NCBI GenBank assembly: GCA_903927755.1
Contig: CAIYOD010000005.1
Span: 1-34,176, forward strand
DNA: 34,176 bases
Reading direction: 5' to 3'
Source of the DNA: an uncultured Thermoleophilia bacterium
GTDB lineage: Bacteria > Actinomycetota > Thermoleophilia > UBA2241
This document shows, piece after piece, positions 7,310-17,188 of this stretch. Within the stretch, counting starts at the first letter, position 1. Each line of letters starts with the position of its first letter. The translations under genes were made by a program, and so were the position numbers. The notes beneath the pieces were generated by a model. The model saw only the letters and a program-made list of their open reading frames with translations, did no database searches and was not told the origin of the DNA.

Positions 7310-8791
7310 CTACGGTCGCCGTGGAGCCGCCACCGGCGCGTCGACGAACGGCCAGGCCGGCAGATGCCACGCCGAGCTCTCCGCCGGGACGCGGGCGCCG
7401 GCGCCGTCCCGTCCACTGCCCAGCGAGAGTGTCAGGGCGCTCCACGACTCCGAGGGGACCCGGCCAGCCAGGTAGAGATGGACCTGGTCCGGCGGCACGA
7501 CCTCGGCGCCGGTCAGCGCCAGGTCCGCACCGGCGGCGCGCAGCGCGAAACCGCCCGTCGCGCCGGGGACGAGCGAGCTGCCGTCGAGCTTGAACGTCAC
7601 CGTCACGGTCGTCGCGCCGTCGTAGGCCGCGGTAAGCAGCACCGGCGACCGCGCCGGATCGGCGCCGAGCACGCCGGTGCGGATGGCGGCGGTCCAGCGG
7701 TCGGCGATCGCCGCCGACTGCGCGTCGGTCTCGGGGTGCCAGCCGGGCGCCAGGTCGATGTCATACAGCACCGGGCCGGGCACGAGACCGCCGGCGGGCT
7801 GCGGCGCGAGCAGCACGTCCTGCTGCGCCTGGCGGATGGTGTCGACCCCCTCCGCCGTCCACCAGGAGCCGAAAGGGAGGTCGCCGATCTGCGCCGGCAC
7901 GAGAGGAGCCCCGGTCACGAGGCGTACGTCCGTGGCCAGGCCGGCCAGGCCGGCGGCGTACTCGGACCTGCTCGTCGGCCCGCGAGCGTCTCGCTCTCCC
8001 TGCCAGAAGAGGACCGCGCGCACGCGGCCGCCGACGGCGTGCACCCTGCGGAGCATCGATCCGAACAGGGTCTTGGAGGACCATGGGCGGATCGAGTCTC
8101 GTACCCACTCGGAGAGTGGCGTAGCTCCGGTGGCGCAGGGGATGAACGCGACGGGCACCGCCTCGCGGCGCATCAGACGGTTCGCAATGAGCGGCCAGAT
8201 CGAGCCGGCTGCGTCGCGGTCGCTGCTCACCTCGTCGACCTGCCCCGCGGCGAGATCCGTCGGGTCGACCAGAGGGCCCCAGCGGTCGTCGTTGCCGAAG
8301 AGGCCTGCCTTCATCACCGGGTTCACCGCGTGATTCAGATGCTTGCCCCGGCCGCTGGCGTTGCTCTGGCCGGCGATCACGTAGATATCTCCGACGCCCA
8401 CGTAGGGGACGGTCGCGGCGACGGCGTGGCAACGGGCCGAGCGCACGATGACGGCGCCCTGGCCCTGCCGGCAGGACGACATCCTGACTCTGAACCGGCC
8501 CGTCTTCGAGCAGGGCGCCCGCATCCATGTCCTCGACGACCAGCGGATCTGGACCGTTCCGGAGAGGCCCACCAGCCTGCCCCTCACGACGATGTCCGCG
8601 AGGCCGGCCGCGTCGCGCTGCACGACTTGATAGGCGCTCGGCGATGAGACCTCGATCCGCGGCTGGGCGGGCGGAGAAGCAGCGGACCCCGGCACGGCAG
8701 CCGAGCAGTCGGCGGTGACCGTCATCGGGAACGCGACCGCCGCCAGGAGGGCCGGAAGCTCCCACCCCCACCCACGGCGCCGGAATCTCAC
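7310..8791 (-). CDS. secreted SASA-type carbohydrate O-acetylesterase, copy 2
   Basis: A 493-residue protein with an N-terminal hydrophobic segment (ELPALLAAVAFPMTVTA), a β-rich domain and a SASA/SGNH-like esterase domain. The nucleophile motif is GDIYVIAGQSNASG. A later AVLFWQGERDA block matches the family's WxQGExD region, and DIDLAPGWH probably supplies the catalytic His. Family members remove O-acetyl groups from sialic acids or other glycans. GTG 8791 overlaps the upstream TGA as GTGA, and GAGGAGGA lies 7 bases before it; GTG 8794 is an alternative. It is a clear paralogue of the upstream gene, and the neighbouring PBPs suggest cell-wall or surface-glycan deacetylation (inference). It ends with TAG, and a backup TGA follows four codons later. 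Confidence 0.8.
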   Translation of the reverse strand: MRFRRRGWGWELPALLAAVAFPMTVTADCSAAVPGSAASPPAQPRIEVSSPSAYQVVQRDAAGLADIVVRGRLVGLSGTVQIRWSSRTWMRAPCSKTGRFRVRMSSCRQGQGAVIVRSARCHAVAATVPYVGVGDIYVIAGQSNASGRGKHLNHAVNPVMKAGLFGNDDRWGPLVDPTDLAAGQVDEVSSDRDAAGSIWPLIANRLMRREAVPVAFIPCATGATPLSEWVRDSIRPWSSKTLFGSMLRRVHAVGGRVRAVLFWQGERDARGPTSRSEYAAGLAGLATDVRLVTGAPLVPAQIGDLPFGSWWTAEGVDTIRQAQQDVLLAPQPAGGLVPGPVLYDIDLAPGWHPETDAQSAAIADRWTAAIRTGVLGADPARSPVLLTAAYDGATTVTVTFKLDGSSLVPGATGGFALRAAGADLALTGAEVVPPDQVHLYLAGRVPSESWSALTLSLGSGRDGAGARVPAESSAWHLPAWPFVDAPVAAPRRP

Positions 8792-10200
8792 CACGGCTCC
8801 TCCTCGACGGGGAGGCGCAGAGCCGTCAATGCGGGCAGCCGCCACAGCGAGCGCTCGACGGGCACCGGCGCTCCGGCGCCGGCTCGGCCCTGACCGAGGC
8901 TCACCGTGAGGTCCCCGTCAGGCCGGGCGGCGAGGAAGAGCTTCACCGTCGCCGCCCCGGTCACCTCTGCGCTCGCCACCTCCACCGGCTCGCCTCCGGC
9001 CTCGACGGTGAAGCCACCGGCCGGCCCGACGACGAGCGGCGAGCCGCGGAAGCCCACCTCGATGCTCGTGGCTCCGTCGTAGACCGCCCCGACGAGCCGC
9101 GGCGCGGCGGGCATCCGGTAGCCGAGCAAGCCTCCAAGGATCGCCGCGGCCCAGCGGTGCGCCGCCGTGGCCTGGTCCTTGGGCTCGGAGATGTGCCAGC
9201 CGCCCTCGAGGTCGATGTCGTAGAGCGACGGGCCTCGCACGAGGTCGGTATCGACGTCGCAAGCGTGCTGCGCCGCCGCGCGGATCCCGTCCACGCCGTC
9301 GGGGGGATAGCGCGTGGCCAGGAAGTCCCCGATCTGCCCCACGACCACGCGGACGCCGACGTCCTGGCGGAGCTGGAGGGCGAATCTGCGCAGCTGCCGT
9401 TCGTAGATCGCGGGCGACACGCGCCAGCGTGCGTCCGACTCCCCCTGCAGGAGGAGCACGGCGCGGACGCGGCCGCCGGCGGCGCGAACGCGTCGCACCA
9501 TGGAACCGTACAGTGTGCGGCTCGACCGCGGGCGCGAGGGGTCGCGAAGCCAGCGCTCCATGGTCACGTTGCCGCGCGCGCACGGGATGAAAGCCACCGG
9601 GACGTCCTCGGCCGCCATGAGCTCCGTGGCCACGAGCGGCCACACGGAGCCCCCGGCATGCCAGTCGATGCTCACCGTGTCGATCTGCCCCGCAGGATCA
9701 TCGACCGGGTCGCTCAGCTGCCGCCAGCGGTCGTCGTTGCCGAAGAGGCCTGCCTCGAACACAGGGTGCTCGGCGACGCTGAGATAGGCACCCCTGCCGC
9801 TCGCGTTGCTCTGACCGGCGATGACGTAGATGTCGCCCACGCCGACGCGGTCCCTGATCACGCGGACCGAGGGATAGCTGCGACTTTGGATCTCCAGAGG
9901 GGCCTGCCCCGGACCGATCACATCCAGACGGGCAGTGAACATGCCGTCGCGCCGGGCCCGCAGCCCCATCCAGGGCCCGCCGCTCCAGCGGACCCGCAGC
10001 CGGCCGTCGAAGCCGATGCAGCGGCCGCTGATGACGATCCGGGCCTGGCCGCGCGCGTCGCGCTGGACCACTTGGTGGGCCCGCGGAGAGTCGAGCCGGA
10101 TCGCGGGACCGCGGGAGGGTCGTGCGGACACGCTCGACGCCGCGCCCAGCAGCGTCGCGAGCGCGACCAGGATGGCGACCAGACCGACTCGAACGCGCAT
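8788..10200 (-). CDS. secreted SASA-type carbohydrate O-acetylesterase, copy 1
   Basis: A 470-residue protein whose first 26 residues form a clean signal peptide (hydrophobic core, then SSVSA/RPS). An N-terminal β domain spans about residues 35-115. The esterase domain has GQSNASG with the predicted nucleophile Ser131, AVLLLQGESDA, and a late DIDLEGGWH that probably supplies His. The start at ATG 10200 is set by the signal peptide; the frame stays open further upstream into the tRNA, but that part is not coding. It is the first gene of a coupled pair with the copy downstream. Active on O-acetylated glycans by family; the actual substrate is unknown. Confidence 0.82.
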   Translation of the reverse strand: MRVRVGLVAILVALATLLGAASSVSARPSRGPAIRLDSPRAHQVVQRDARGQARIVISGRCIGFDGRLRVRWSGGPWMGLRARRDGMFTARLDVIGPGQAPLEIQSRSYPSVRVIRDRVGVGDIYVIAGQSNASGRGAYLSVAEHPVFEAGLFGNDDRWRQLSDPVDDPAGQIDTVSIDWHAGGSVWPLVATELMAAEDVPVAFIPCARGNVTMERWLRDPSRPRSSRTLYGSMVRRVRAAGGRVRAVLLLQGESDARWRVSPAIYERQLRRFALQLRQDVGVRVVVGQIGDFLATRYPPDGVDGIRAAAQHACDVDTDLVRGPSLYDIDLEGGWHISEPKDQATAAHRWAAAILGGLLGYRMPAAPRLVGAVYDGATSIEVGFRGSPLVVGPAGGFTVEAGGEPVEVASAEVTGAATVKLFLAARPDGDLTVSLGQGRAGAGAPVPVERSLWRLPALTALRLPVEEEPW

Positions 10201-10241
10201 CGCTCCTGCCCTCCACTCGACGCCCCGGGCCTCTCCCACGC

Positions 10242-10317
10242 TGGAGCCGGCGGGCGGGGTCGAACCGCCGACCTGCCGCTTACAAGGCGGCTGCTCTGCC
10301 AACTGAGCTACGCCGGC
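10242..10317 (-). tRNA. tRNA-Thr (anticodon UGU)
   Basis: The minus strand folds into a full cloverleaf of 76 nt. The acceptor arms are GCCGGCG and CGCCGGC, followed by U and an encoded CCA. The D arm is GCUCAGUUGGCAGAGC. The anticodon loop is CUUGUAA within a CCGC/GCGG stem, giving anticodon UGU, and the T arm is GGCGG-UUCGACC-CCGCC. It lies between the esterase pair and the divergent PBP pair. Confidence 0.95.
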
Positions 10318-10326
10318 CCGCCGACA

Positions 10327-10332
10327 AGTGTA
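10327..10332 (-). promoter_or_regulatory. -10 element of tRNA-Thr
   Basis: Minus-sense TACACT lies 9 bases before the tRNA 5' end, placing the start of transcription a few bases ahead of the mature tRNA. No good -35 is visible. It overlaps a GTACCC-N8-GGGTAC inverted repeat (10330-10349) in the divergent promoter region. Confidence 0.45.
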
Positions 10333-10369
10333 CCCCAGCAGGCGGGTACCCGACGGCCACGGACTCGGG

Positions 10370-10375
10370 CATACT
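10370..10375 (+). promoter_or_regulatory. -10 element, probably leaderless PBP transcript
   Basis: CATACT lies 6 bases before ATG 10382, so transcription would start at or next to the start codon. No Shine-Dalgarno sequence is present, which supports a leaderless mRNA. Confidence 0.45.
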
Positions 10376-10381
10376 GACGTC

Positions 10382-11230
10382 ATGGCGACCTTGCAGCAGA
10401 CCCGCCACAGCCGCTCGTGGAGGCTGGCGGCCCTCGCGGCCGCGGCCGCGCTGACGTGGCTCCTCGCGGCGCCCGCGACCTCCTTCGGCGCTGCGGCGCC
10501 GGCGGTCAAGGCGCGCAGCGGCATCATGATCAGCCGCACCACGGGTGACGTCCTCTGGTCGAAGAATCCCGGTCTGCGGCTGCCTCCGGCCTCGTGCACC
10601 AAGATCATGACGGCGCTGCTCGTGCTCGAGCACTACGGCGACCTCGGCCGCTACCTGCGCGCGCCGGCCGGCGTCAAGGACCAGCAGACGGTCGCCATAG
10701 GGCTTCGCCCGGACGACCGCATCACCGTCCGCCAGGCGCTGCGCGCGATGCTCGTCAAGAGCGCCAACGACGCGACCGTCACCCTCGCGGTCGGAGTGGC
10801 GGGCAGCGAGCGGGCGTTCGTGCGCCAGATGAACCGCAAGGCCGCCAAGCTCGGGCTGACCCACACGCACTACGTGAACTCGCGGGGCAAGGACGCGACC
10901 GGGCACTACACGTCCGCGCGCGACCTGGCCACGCTGAGCCGCCACGTGTGGACGCAGTACGCCTTCTTCCGCGACGCCGTCGACACCAGCACCGCAGTGA
11001 TCACGTGGCCGCCGTCCCACCAAGTGACGGTGACGTCCCACAACCGGATCCTCGACTACGCGTGGGGGGACGGCATCAAGACGGGCGCCACGGCCAAGGC
11101 CGGCAAGGTCCTCGTCGGCTCGGGGACCCCGAGTGGGGTGCCGCTCATCGTCGTCACCATGCACGAGCCGTCGCGCGACCAGGAGGAGAAGGACGCGGTC
11201 GCGCTGTTCAAGTGGGGCGCCGCACGGTGA
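10382..11230 (+). CDS. D-alanyl-D-alanine carboxypeptidase (S11 PBP), canonical motifs
   Basis: A 282-residue protein with a signal segment (LAALAAAAALTWLLAAPATSFGAA) and a full PBP5-type catalytic domain. The motifs are SCTK (Ser71 nucleophile, Lys74), SAN (127-129) and KTG (233-235), all canonical, so this should be an active D,D-carboxypeptidase at the outer face of the membrane. It lacks the C-terminal extension of DacA. The start at ATG 10382 fits a leaderless transcript. Its TGA overlaps the GTG of the next PBP gene (GTGA), giving tight coupling. It is more similar to that partner than to the pair at 3198-5554. Confidence 0.88.
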   Translation: MATLQQTRHSRSWRLAALAAAAALTWLLAAPATSFGAAAPAVKARSGIMISRTTGDVLWSKNPGLRLPPASCTKIMTALLVLEHYGDLGRYLRAPAGVKDQQTVAIGLRPDDRITVRQALRAMLVKSANDATVTLAVGVAGSERAFVRQMNRKAAKLGLTHTHYVNSRGKDATGHYTSARDLATLSRHVWTQYAFFRDAVDTSTAVITWPPSHQVTVTSHNRILDYAWGDGIKTGATAKAGKVLVGSGTPSGVPLIVVTMHEPSRDQEEKDAVALFKWGAAR

Positions 11231-12147
11231 CCCGGCGCTTCGCCCGGCGGGAGCGCCTCACCATCCGTTCGAAGACGGCGCTCCCTGTCTTCGCCGCCGC
11301 TCTGCTGCTGCTCCTCGCCGGGTGTGGCGGTACGAGCGAGCCGCCGTCGCCTCCGTCCCCCACGAGCACCGCTCGCCCCGAGGTCGAGGCCTGGACGGGG
11401 ATCCTCATGGAGCGCGCCTCCGGAAACGTGCTGTGGAGCAAGGATCCGGACCGCGAGCTGCCTCCGGCGTCCTGCACCAAGATCATGACCGCGCTGCTCA
11501 CGCTGGAGCACGCGGACGACCTCGACGCCTACGCCACGGTCCCGGACATCCCTCTGCCCCAGAAGGTCGGCGTCGATCTCCGGCCCGGCGACCGCATCAC
11601 GGTGCGCGAAGCTCTGACGGCGCTCATGGTCAAGAGCGCCAACGATGCCGCCCTCACGCTGGCGAGCTACGTCGGCGGGAGTGAGAAGAAGTTCACCCGG
11701 CTCATGAACCGGCGCGCGCAGGAACTCGGACTCACGCACACCCACTTCAAGAACTGCCGGGGGACTCCGGAAGACGGCCACTACTCCTCGGCGCGCGATC
11801 TCGCGATGCTGGGCCGGGTGGCGATGCGCGACGCCACCTTCAGGGAGCTCGTCCGCACGAAGACGGCGGTGATCCATTACCCGCCGGACGCCGCGGTGCC
11901 CGTGGAGAACCACAACCGTCTGCTCGACTACCCGTGGGGCGACGGCATCAAGACCGGCGCGACCAGCAAATCGGGCAAGGTCCTCGTCGGCTCGGGCAAG
12001 CCCGGGCCGGTCGCCCTCATCGTCGTGACCATGCACGAGCCGACGCGCGAGCAGGAAGTCGAAGACGCGCTTGCGCTGTTCGAGTGGGGCACGGCCGAGT
12101 ACCTTCGGCGCTCGGCCCCATCGCCTTCCGCGCCGGCCTCACCCTGA
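11227..12147 (+). CDS. D,D-carboxypeptidase PBP (S11), predicted lipoprotein
   Basis: A 306-residue paralogue of the preceding gene. The N-terminus has basic residues, a hydrophobic stretch and the lipobox LAGC followed by GG, then a Ser/Pro/Thr-rich linker. It should therefore be lipid-anchored on the outer leaflet rather than released. Catalytic motifs are SCTK, SAN and KTG, all canonical. The GTG start at 11227 overlaps the upstream stop by two bases (GTGA). A short Pro/Ser/Ala tail follows the catalytic domain. Having one soluble or signal-anchored copy and one lipoprotein copy in the same operon suggests different placement in the wall (inference). Confidence 0.88.
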   Translation: MTRRFARRERLTIRSKTALPVFAAALLLLLAGCGGTSEPPSPPSPTSTARPEVEAWTGILMERASGNVLWSKDPDRELPPASCTKIMTALLTLEHADDLDAYATVPDIPLPQKVGVDLRPGDRITVREALTALMVKSANDAALTLASYVGGSEKKFTRLMNRRAQELGLTHTHFKNCRGTPEDGHYSSARDLAMLGRVAMRDATFRELVRTKTAVIHYPPDAAVPVENHNRLLDYPWGDGIKTGATSKSGKVLVGSGKPGPVALIVVTMHEPTREQEVEDALALFEWGTAEYLRRSAPSPSAPASP

Positions 12148-12148
12148 C

Positions 12149-12172
12149 GCCGCCGCCGGCCTTGGTCCCGGC
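12149..12172. terminator. hairpin between convergent PBP and mtbB copy 2
   Basis: GCCGCCGG (12149-12156) pairs with CCGGCGGC (12165-12172) around an 8-base loop, in the 39-bp gap between two convergent genes. Probably serves both directions; no T tract. Confidence 0.5.
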
Positions 12173-12186
12173 GGCACAGCGCCGGC

Positions 12187-13569
12187 TCAGCCCCCCGTGA
12201 GCTCCCTGAGCCGCTCCGCCGAGCGCACCGGTACCTCCAGCACGCGGGCGATGTTGATCTTCGCCTCGATCGCCAGCGCGTCGTTCACCGTCGCGGTGTC
12301 CTCGGTCGGGATCGTGCCGAGTCCGCGTTCGCGACGGACCTCGGACATGGTCACCGGGTCGCTCAGATCGGCCGGGCTCACACCCAGCTTGTCCGCCACG
12401 TAGGCCTTCGCCTCGGGAAGCCTCATCCGCCGGGTCATCTGCATGCGGGCCACCAGATCTCCGGCGGTCCGCAATCCGCCCATACCCGACGCGACACCGT
12501 GGCCGATCCCCTGGCTGTGGTTGTCGCCGGCGCCGATCTACAAGCCGTCGAGCCGCAGGACGTCGGCGCAGGCGCGCGAGGCGCGCGAGACGGCGTCGAC
12601 CGGCGGCAGCGCGTGCATGGGGACGCCGCCCACGCCCATCCCCCCATTGAGGTGGATGGGGATCTCGGCGGCGTCCGTGCACGGCTTGACGATGGTGCAC
12701 GTGCGCGCCACGTTCCAGGCGACCGTCTTGCCGGTGTTGACGTTGACGGCCGGCCCGAAGATGGAGACGCCGGCCTTCGCGGCCAGGCGCATCTGGTCCG
12801 CCGGCCACAAACCTGCCAGGCGCACGCCGTCGTACTCGAGCTCTCCATGCATGCCCAGCACGAACTCGCTGGCCATGCCGATCTGGATGCCCCAGTCGGG
12901 ATACCGGGCGCGGATGCGCTCGATGGCGCGGAGGGCGGCGAGGAAGTCGGCATCGCCGGCCGCCCCGGCCGTGTCGAGATTGATGCCGTCGGCGCCGGCC
13001 TCGTACATGCCCTCGGCGACGTAGACGATATCGTCGACGGCGACCTCCACGGCCTCTTCCTGAGCCGCGCGGGCCTCGTCGATGCGGCCCAGCGGCAGCA
13101 ATTGCGACCAGTTTGGAACAGGGCCGTCGGGCACCGTGTAGCGTCCCAGGTCCGGCATCGCGCCATACGCGACGGGGATGGTGAGCAGGAGCTGCGCCTG
13201 GCGCATGATCTCCTGCTCGAACGGCAGCACCGGCTTGATCGGCTTGAACGAGTAGTCGTGGTGATAGAGCTCCACTGTGTCGGTGCACACGGTCTGTTCG
13301 TAGTTCTGCAGGTCGGTGATCCGCGAGCCGGTGTCCTGGCTGCCCACGCCGTCAGACGTGAGGATGCACTCGTCACCGATGTCCACGGCGCTGAAGCGCG
13401 CGCGGCTCGCGAAGACGTCGACGAGGTGGTCGATCGCGTCGGCGCCCAGCGGCTCGACCTTGGCGCGCTTCACCCCCGCCTCGACGCCGGCATGGATGTC
13501 GGCCTCGATCTCCGCCCGGGTCATCCGCACCAGCGATCCGTCGCCCATGCGCGTCGGGATGCCTTCCAT
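12187..13569 (-). CDS. mtbB: dimethylamine:corrinoid methyltransferase MtbB with in-frame UAG (pyrrolysine), copy 2
   Basis: Read through the TAG at 12540-12538 (codon 344), this gives a 460-residue protein parallel to copy 1 along its whole length. Before TAG: GIPTRMGDGSLV, YGAMPDLGRY, GADGINLDTAGAAGD, GMHGELEYDGVRLAGLWP and GGMGVGGVP, ending LRLDGL. After TAG: IGAGDNHSQG, SGMGGLRTAGDLVARMQM, MRLPEAKAYVADKLG, then TGA at 12187. The ATG at 13569 has GGAGGGGG about 6 bases upstream. The two copies differ at many positions on both sides of the TAG yet keep the same motifs, which argues for selection on the full-length protein. By family it demethylates dimethylamine; a related methylamine is possible. 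It lies convergent to the PBP pair and has a long structured leader. Confidence 0.9.
12538..12540 (-). other. in-frame UAG, predicted pyrrolysine codon of mtbB copy 2
   Basis: Same site as in copy 1, between LRLDGL and IGAGD. The frame stays open and conserved for 116 codons to TGA. Confidence 0.88.
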
Positions 13570-13618
13570 CGCCCCCTCCGTCGGTCTCGCGCTTTGCAGT
13601 CTCGCCCTCCGAGCGCCC

Positions 13619-13635
13619 GCCGCATCTGATGCGGC
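13619..13635 (-). promoter_or_regulatory. perfect palindrome upstream of mtbB copy 2
   Basis: GCCGCATC-T-GATGCGGC has 8-bp arms around one base, 50 bp before the start codon. The one-base centre suits a DNA operator better than an RNA hairpin. Confidence 0.45.
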
Positions 13636-13658
13636 CTGCTCGGCGGCGACCCGAGGCT

Positions 13659-13679
13659 ACAGGTACGGGCCGTCCCTGT
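13659..13679 (-). promoter_or_regulatory. quasi-palindrome upstream of mtbB copy 2
   Basis: Arms ACAGG and CCTGT flank inner arms ACGG and CCGT around a central G, with one mismatched pair. It lies 24 bp above the perfect palindrome and may be a second operator. Confidence 0.4.
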
Positions 13680-13739
13680 CAGCGACGGATAGTTCGGCAA
13701 AGTTGACGGCCGCGCAGGCCAAAGATGCGGCAACCGCGG

Positions 13740-14120
13740 CGCGAGGACCATAAAGGCGCGAACTGGCGCCGGAAAGGGGCGAGGCCCCGTCGGGGAACGG
13801 GGCCTCGTACAAGGGCTTTGGGGCAAACCCTCGTGGTGGGGGGGTCTTCGCTTGCCAGCGAAAGGAGCCACTCACATCCTCCCCAATGAATGTTGCGACG
13901 GCGTGAAGCGGCGCGAACGCATGCGTAGCCGTGGTTGGAGATCCGTTACAGGGCAGGCGCGGACCCGAGGTGGGGCTGGGATCCGCGCCCTGAAGGTGCC
14001 CGAAGGCCGGCGAGCGGGCCGCTTTTGGGGGCGGCCGCCCGCCGGCCATCAGGCCGTGGTTCGCCCGGGGCCGGGGCGAACCAAGAAGATAGGAGGTACC
14101 AGCACTTGGCGCTGGCAGCG
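13740..14120. other. structured intergenic region, possible orphan RNA
   Basis: No convincing gene is found on either strand. It holds a series of strong inverted repeats: 13781-13806 (10-bp arms, 6-base loop), 13847-13862 (TTCGCT/AGCGAA), 13956-13989 (GGCGCGGA/TCCGCGCC), 14005-14047 (outer arms GGCCGGCG/CGCCGGCC with a further inner stem) and 14058-14082 (GGTTCGCCC/GGGCGAACC, 7-base loop). I compared it by eye with tmRNA, RNase P RNA, 6S RNA and cobalamin or c-di-GMP riboswitch consensus and could not match any. On the minus strand it is the leader region of mtbB copy 2. Function and strand are unknown. Confidence 0.4.
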
Positions 14121-14210
14121 GGCTTCTCGGAGACGGGAAGCGTCGCAAGGCGGACACTAGGATCCATGTGTTTCGGAATAGTTAACCAACTATTAACCGA
14201 TATGAAGTGA
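14106..14210 (+). CDS. possible small ORF in the intergenic region
   Basis: A TTG at 14106 is preceded by AGGAGGT (14091-14097) at good spacing. It would encode 34 residues, ending in CFGIVNQLLTDMK and TGA. The C-terminal half lies in the AT-rich island and differs in codon use from the neighbours. I know no homologue, and it may be chance. Confidence 0.2.
   Translation: MALAAGFSETGSVARRTLGSMCFGIVNQLLTDMK
14177..14194. promoter_or_regulatory. AT-rich palindrome
   Basis: AATAGTT-AACC-AACTATT forms a 7-bp inverted repeat within an island (about 14162-14250) far richer in A+T than the surroundings. TTAACC also occurs as a direct repeat at 14182 and 14193. Suggests a protein site or promoter region. 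Confidence 0.4.
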
Positions 14211-14293
14211 GCAGTATGGAAAGCCTGCATATGGTGAATCGCTTAAGGTAGCTTCACGACCGTTTTGAGGCATCGTGTGGCGCGTCACGCGAA

Positions 14294-16495
<2,202 letters not shown>

Positions 16496-17188
16496 CTACT
16501 CGCTGGTGGCGCCCTCGCCCGGCGTAGCGCGCACGCCGCGCAGGCACAGGTCGAGCAGCTCGGCGGGCTCGTCGAGCCAGTAGTCGGGACCGGAGGCCAT
16601 GAGGGCCTCTCGCCCGAACACCCCCCACGCCACAGCCGCGGTCGCCATGCCGGCCGCGCGGCCGGCCTCGATGTCCACCGGGCTGTCGCCGATGTAGAGT
16701 GCGCCCTCCGCCGACGCCCCGAAGCGCTCGAGGCACAGGCGCAAGGGCACCGGCGACGGCTTGTGCTCCGTCGTGTCACTGGCGGTGATCACGACCTCGA
16801 AGTGCTCGCGCAGGCCGACGGCGCGGAACGCCATCTGCGTGGTGTCCGCACTCTTGCTGGTGACGATGCCGAGGCGCCTGCCGGCGGCCCGCAAGCCGTC
16901 GAGCACCTCGGCGATCCCCTCGTAGCCGCGGATGAGCTCGTCGTGCCGGCGATGGTTGTACTCGCGGTACACGTCGTAGAGCTCCTGCGCGCGCTCCGCG
17001 GAGAGCCGGACCATCTGGGCCATGAGCGGCTGGCCGACGCCGTGGAGGATCACCTCGTCGGGCAGCGTCTCGCCCAGCACCGTCCGCGTGGCGTAGCGGA
17101 ACGACTCGACGATGAGCTCGACCGTGTCGACGACGGTGCCGTCGAGGTCGAAGACCACGGGGTCGAAGCCGATCGGCTCATCGGGCAC
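16496..17188 (-). CDS. HAD-superfamily phosphatase, phosphoglycolate phosphatase/PpaX type
   Basis: A 230-residue HAD hydrolase. Motif I is FDLDGTVVD (Asp14 nucleophile, Asp16 acid/base), motif II sits in IVTSKSA, motif III Lys is in HKPSPVPL, and motif IV is YIGDSPVDIEAG. The helical cap after motif I marks subclass I, as in phosphoglycolate phosphatase and pyrophosphatase PpaX; exact substrate unknown. GTG 17188 was chosen because GGAG lies 7 bases upstream and it overlaps the surE end by 11 bp; a TTG at 17221 is the longer alternative. It ends with TAG, after which the reading frame is open for 13 codons directly into ligA. Confidence 0.88.
   Translation of the reverse strand: MPDEPIGFDPVVFDLDGTVVDTVELIVESFRYATRTVLGETLPDEVILHGVGQPLMAQMVRLSAERAQELYDVYREYNHRRHDELIRGYEGIAEVLDGLRAAGRRLGIVTSKSADTTQMAFRAVGLREHFEVVITASDTTEHKPSPVPLRLCLERFGASAEGALYIGDSPVDIEAGRAAGMATAAVAWGVFGREALMASGPDYWLDEPAELLDLCLRGVRATPGEGATSE

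Noticed and set aside
8788-10608. Long minus-strand frame extending the SASA esterase upstream to 10608
   Set aside because: It crosses the tRNA-Thr gene and the divergent PBP; the signal peptide fixes the start at 10200.
13820-13880. GGGGCAAACCC followed by hairpin and AGCCAC, considered as a c-di-GMP-I or cobalamin riboswitch
   Set aside because: The second conserved blocks (GACGCAAAGC, or the AGTCAGGA and B12-box pair) are missing.
13657-14157. 166-codon minus-strand frame in the intergenic region
   Set aside because: Low-complexity Pro/Ser/Arg content, no Shine-Dalgarno noted, overlaps the series of stems, no recognised motif.
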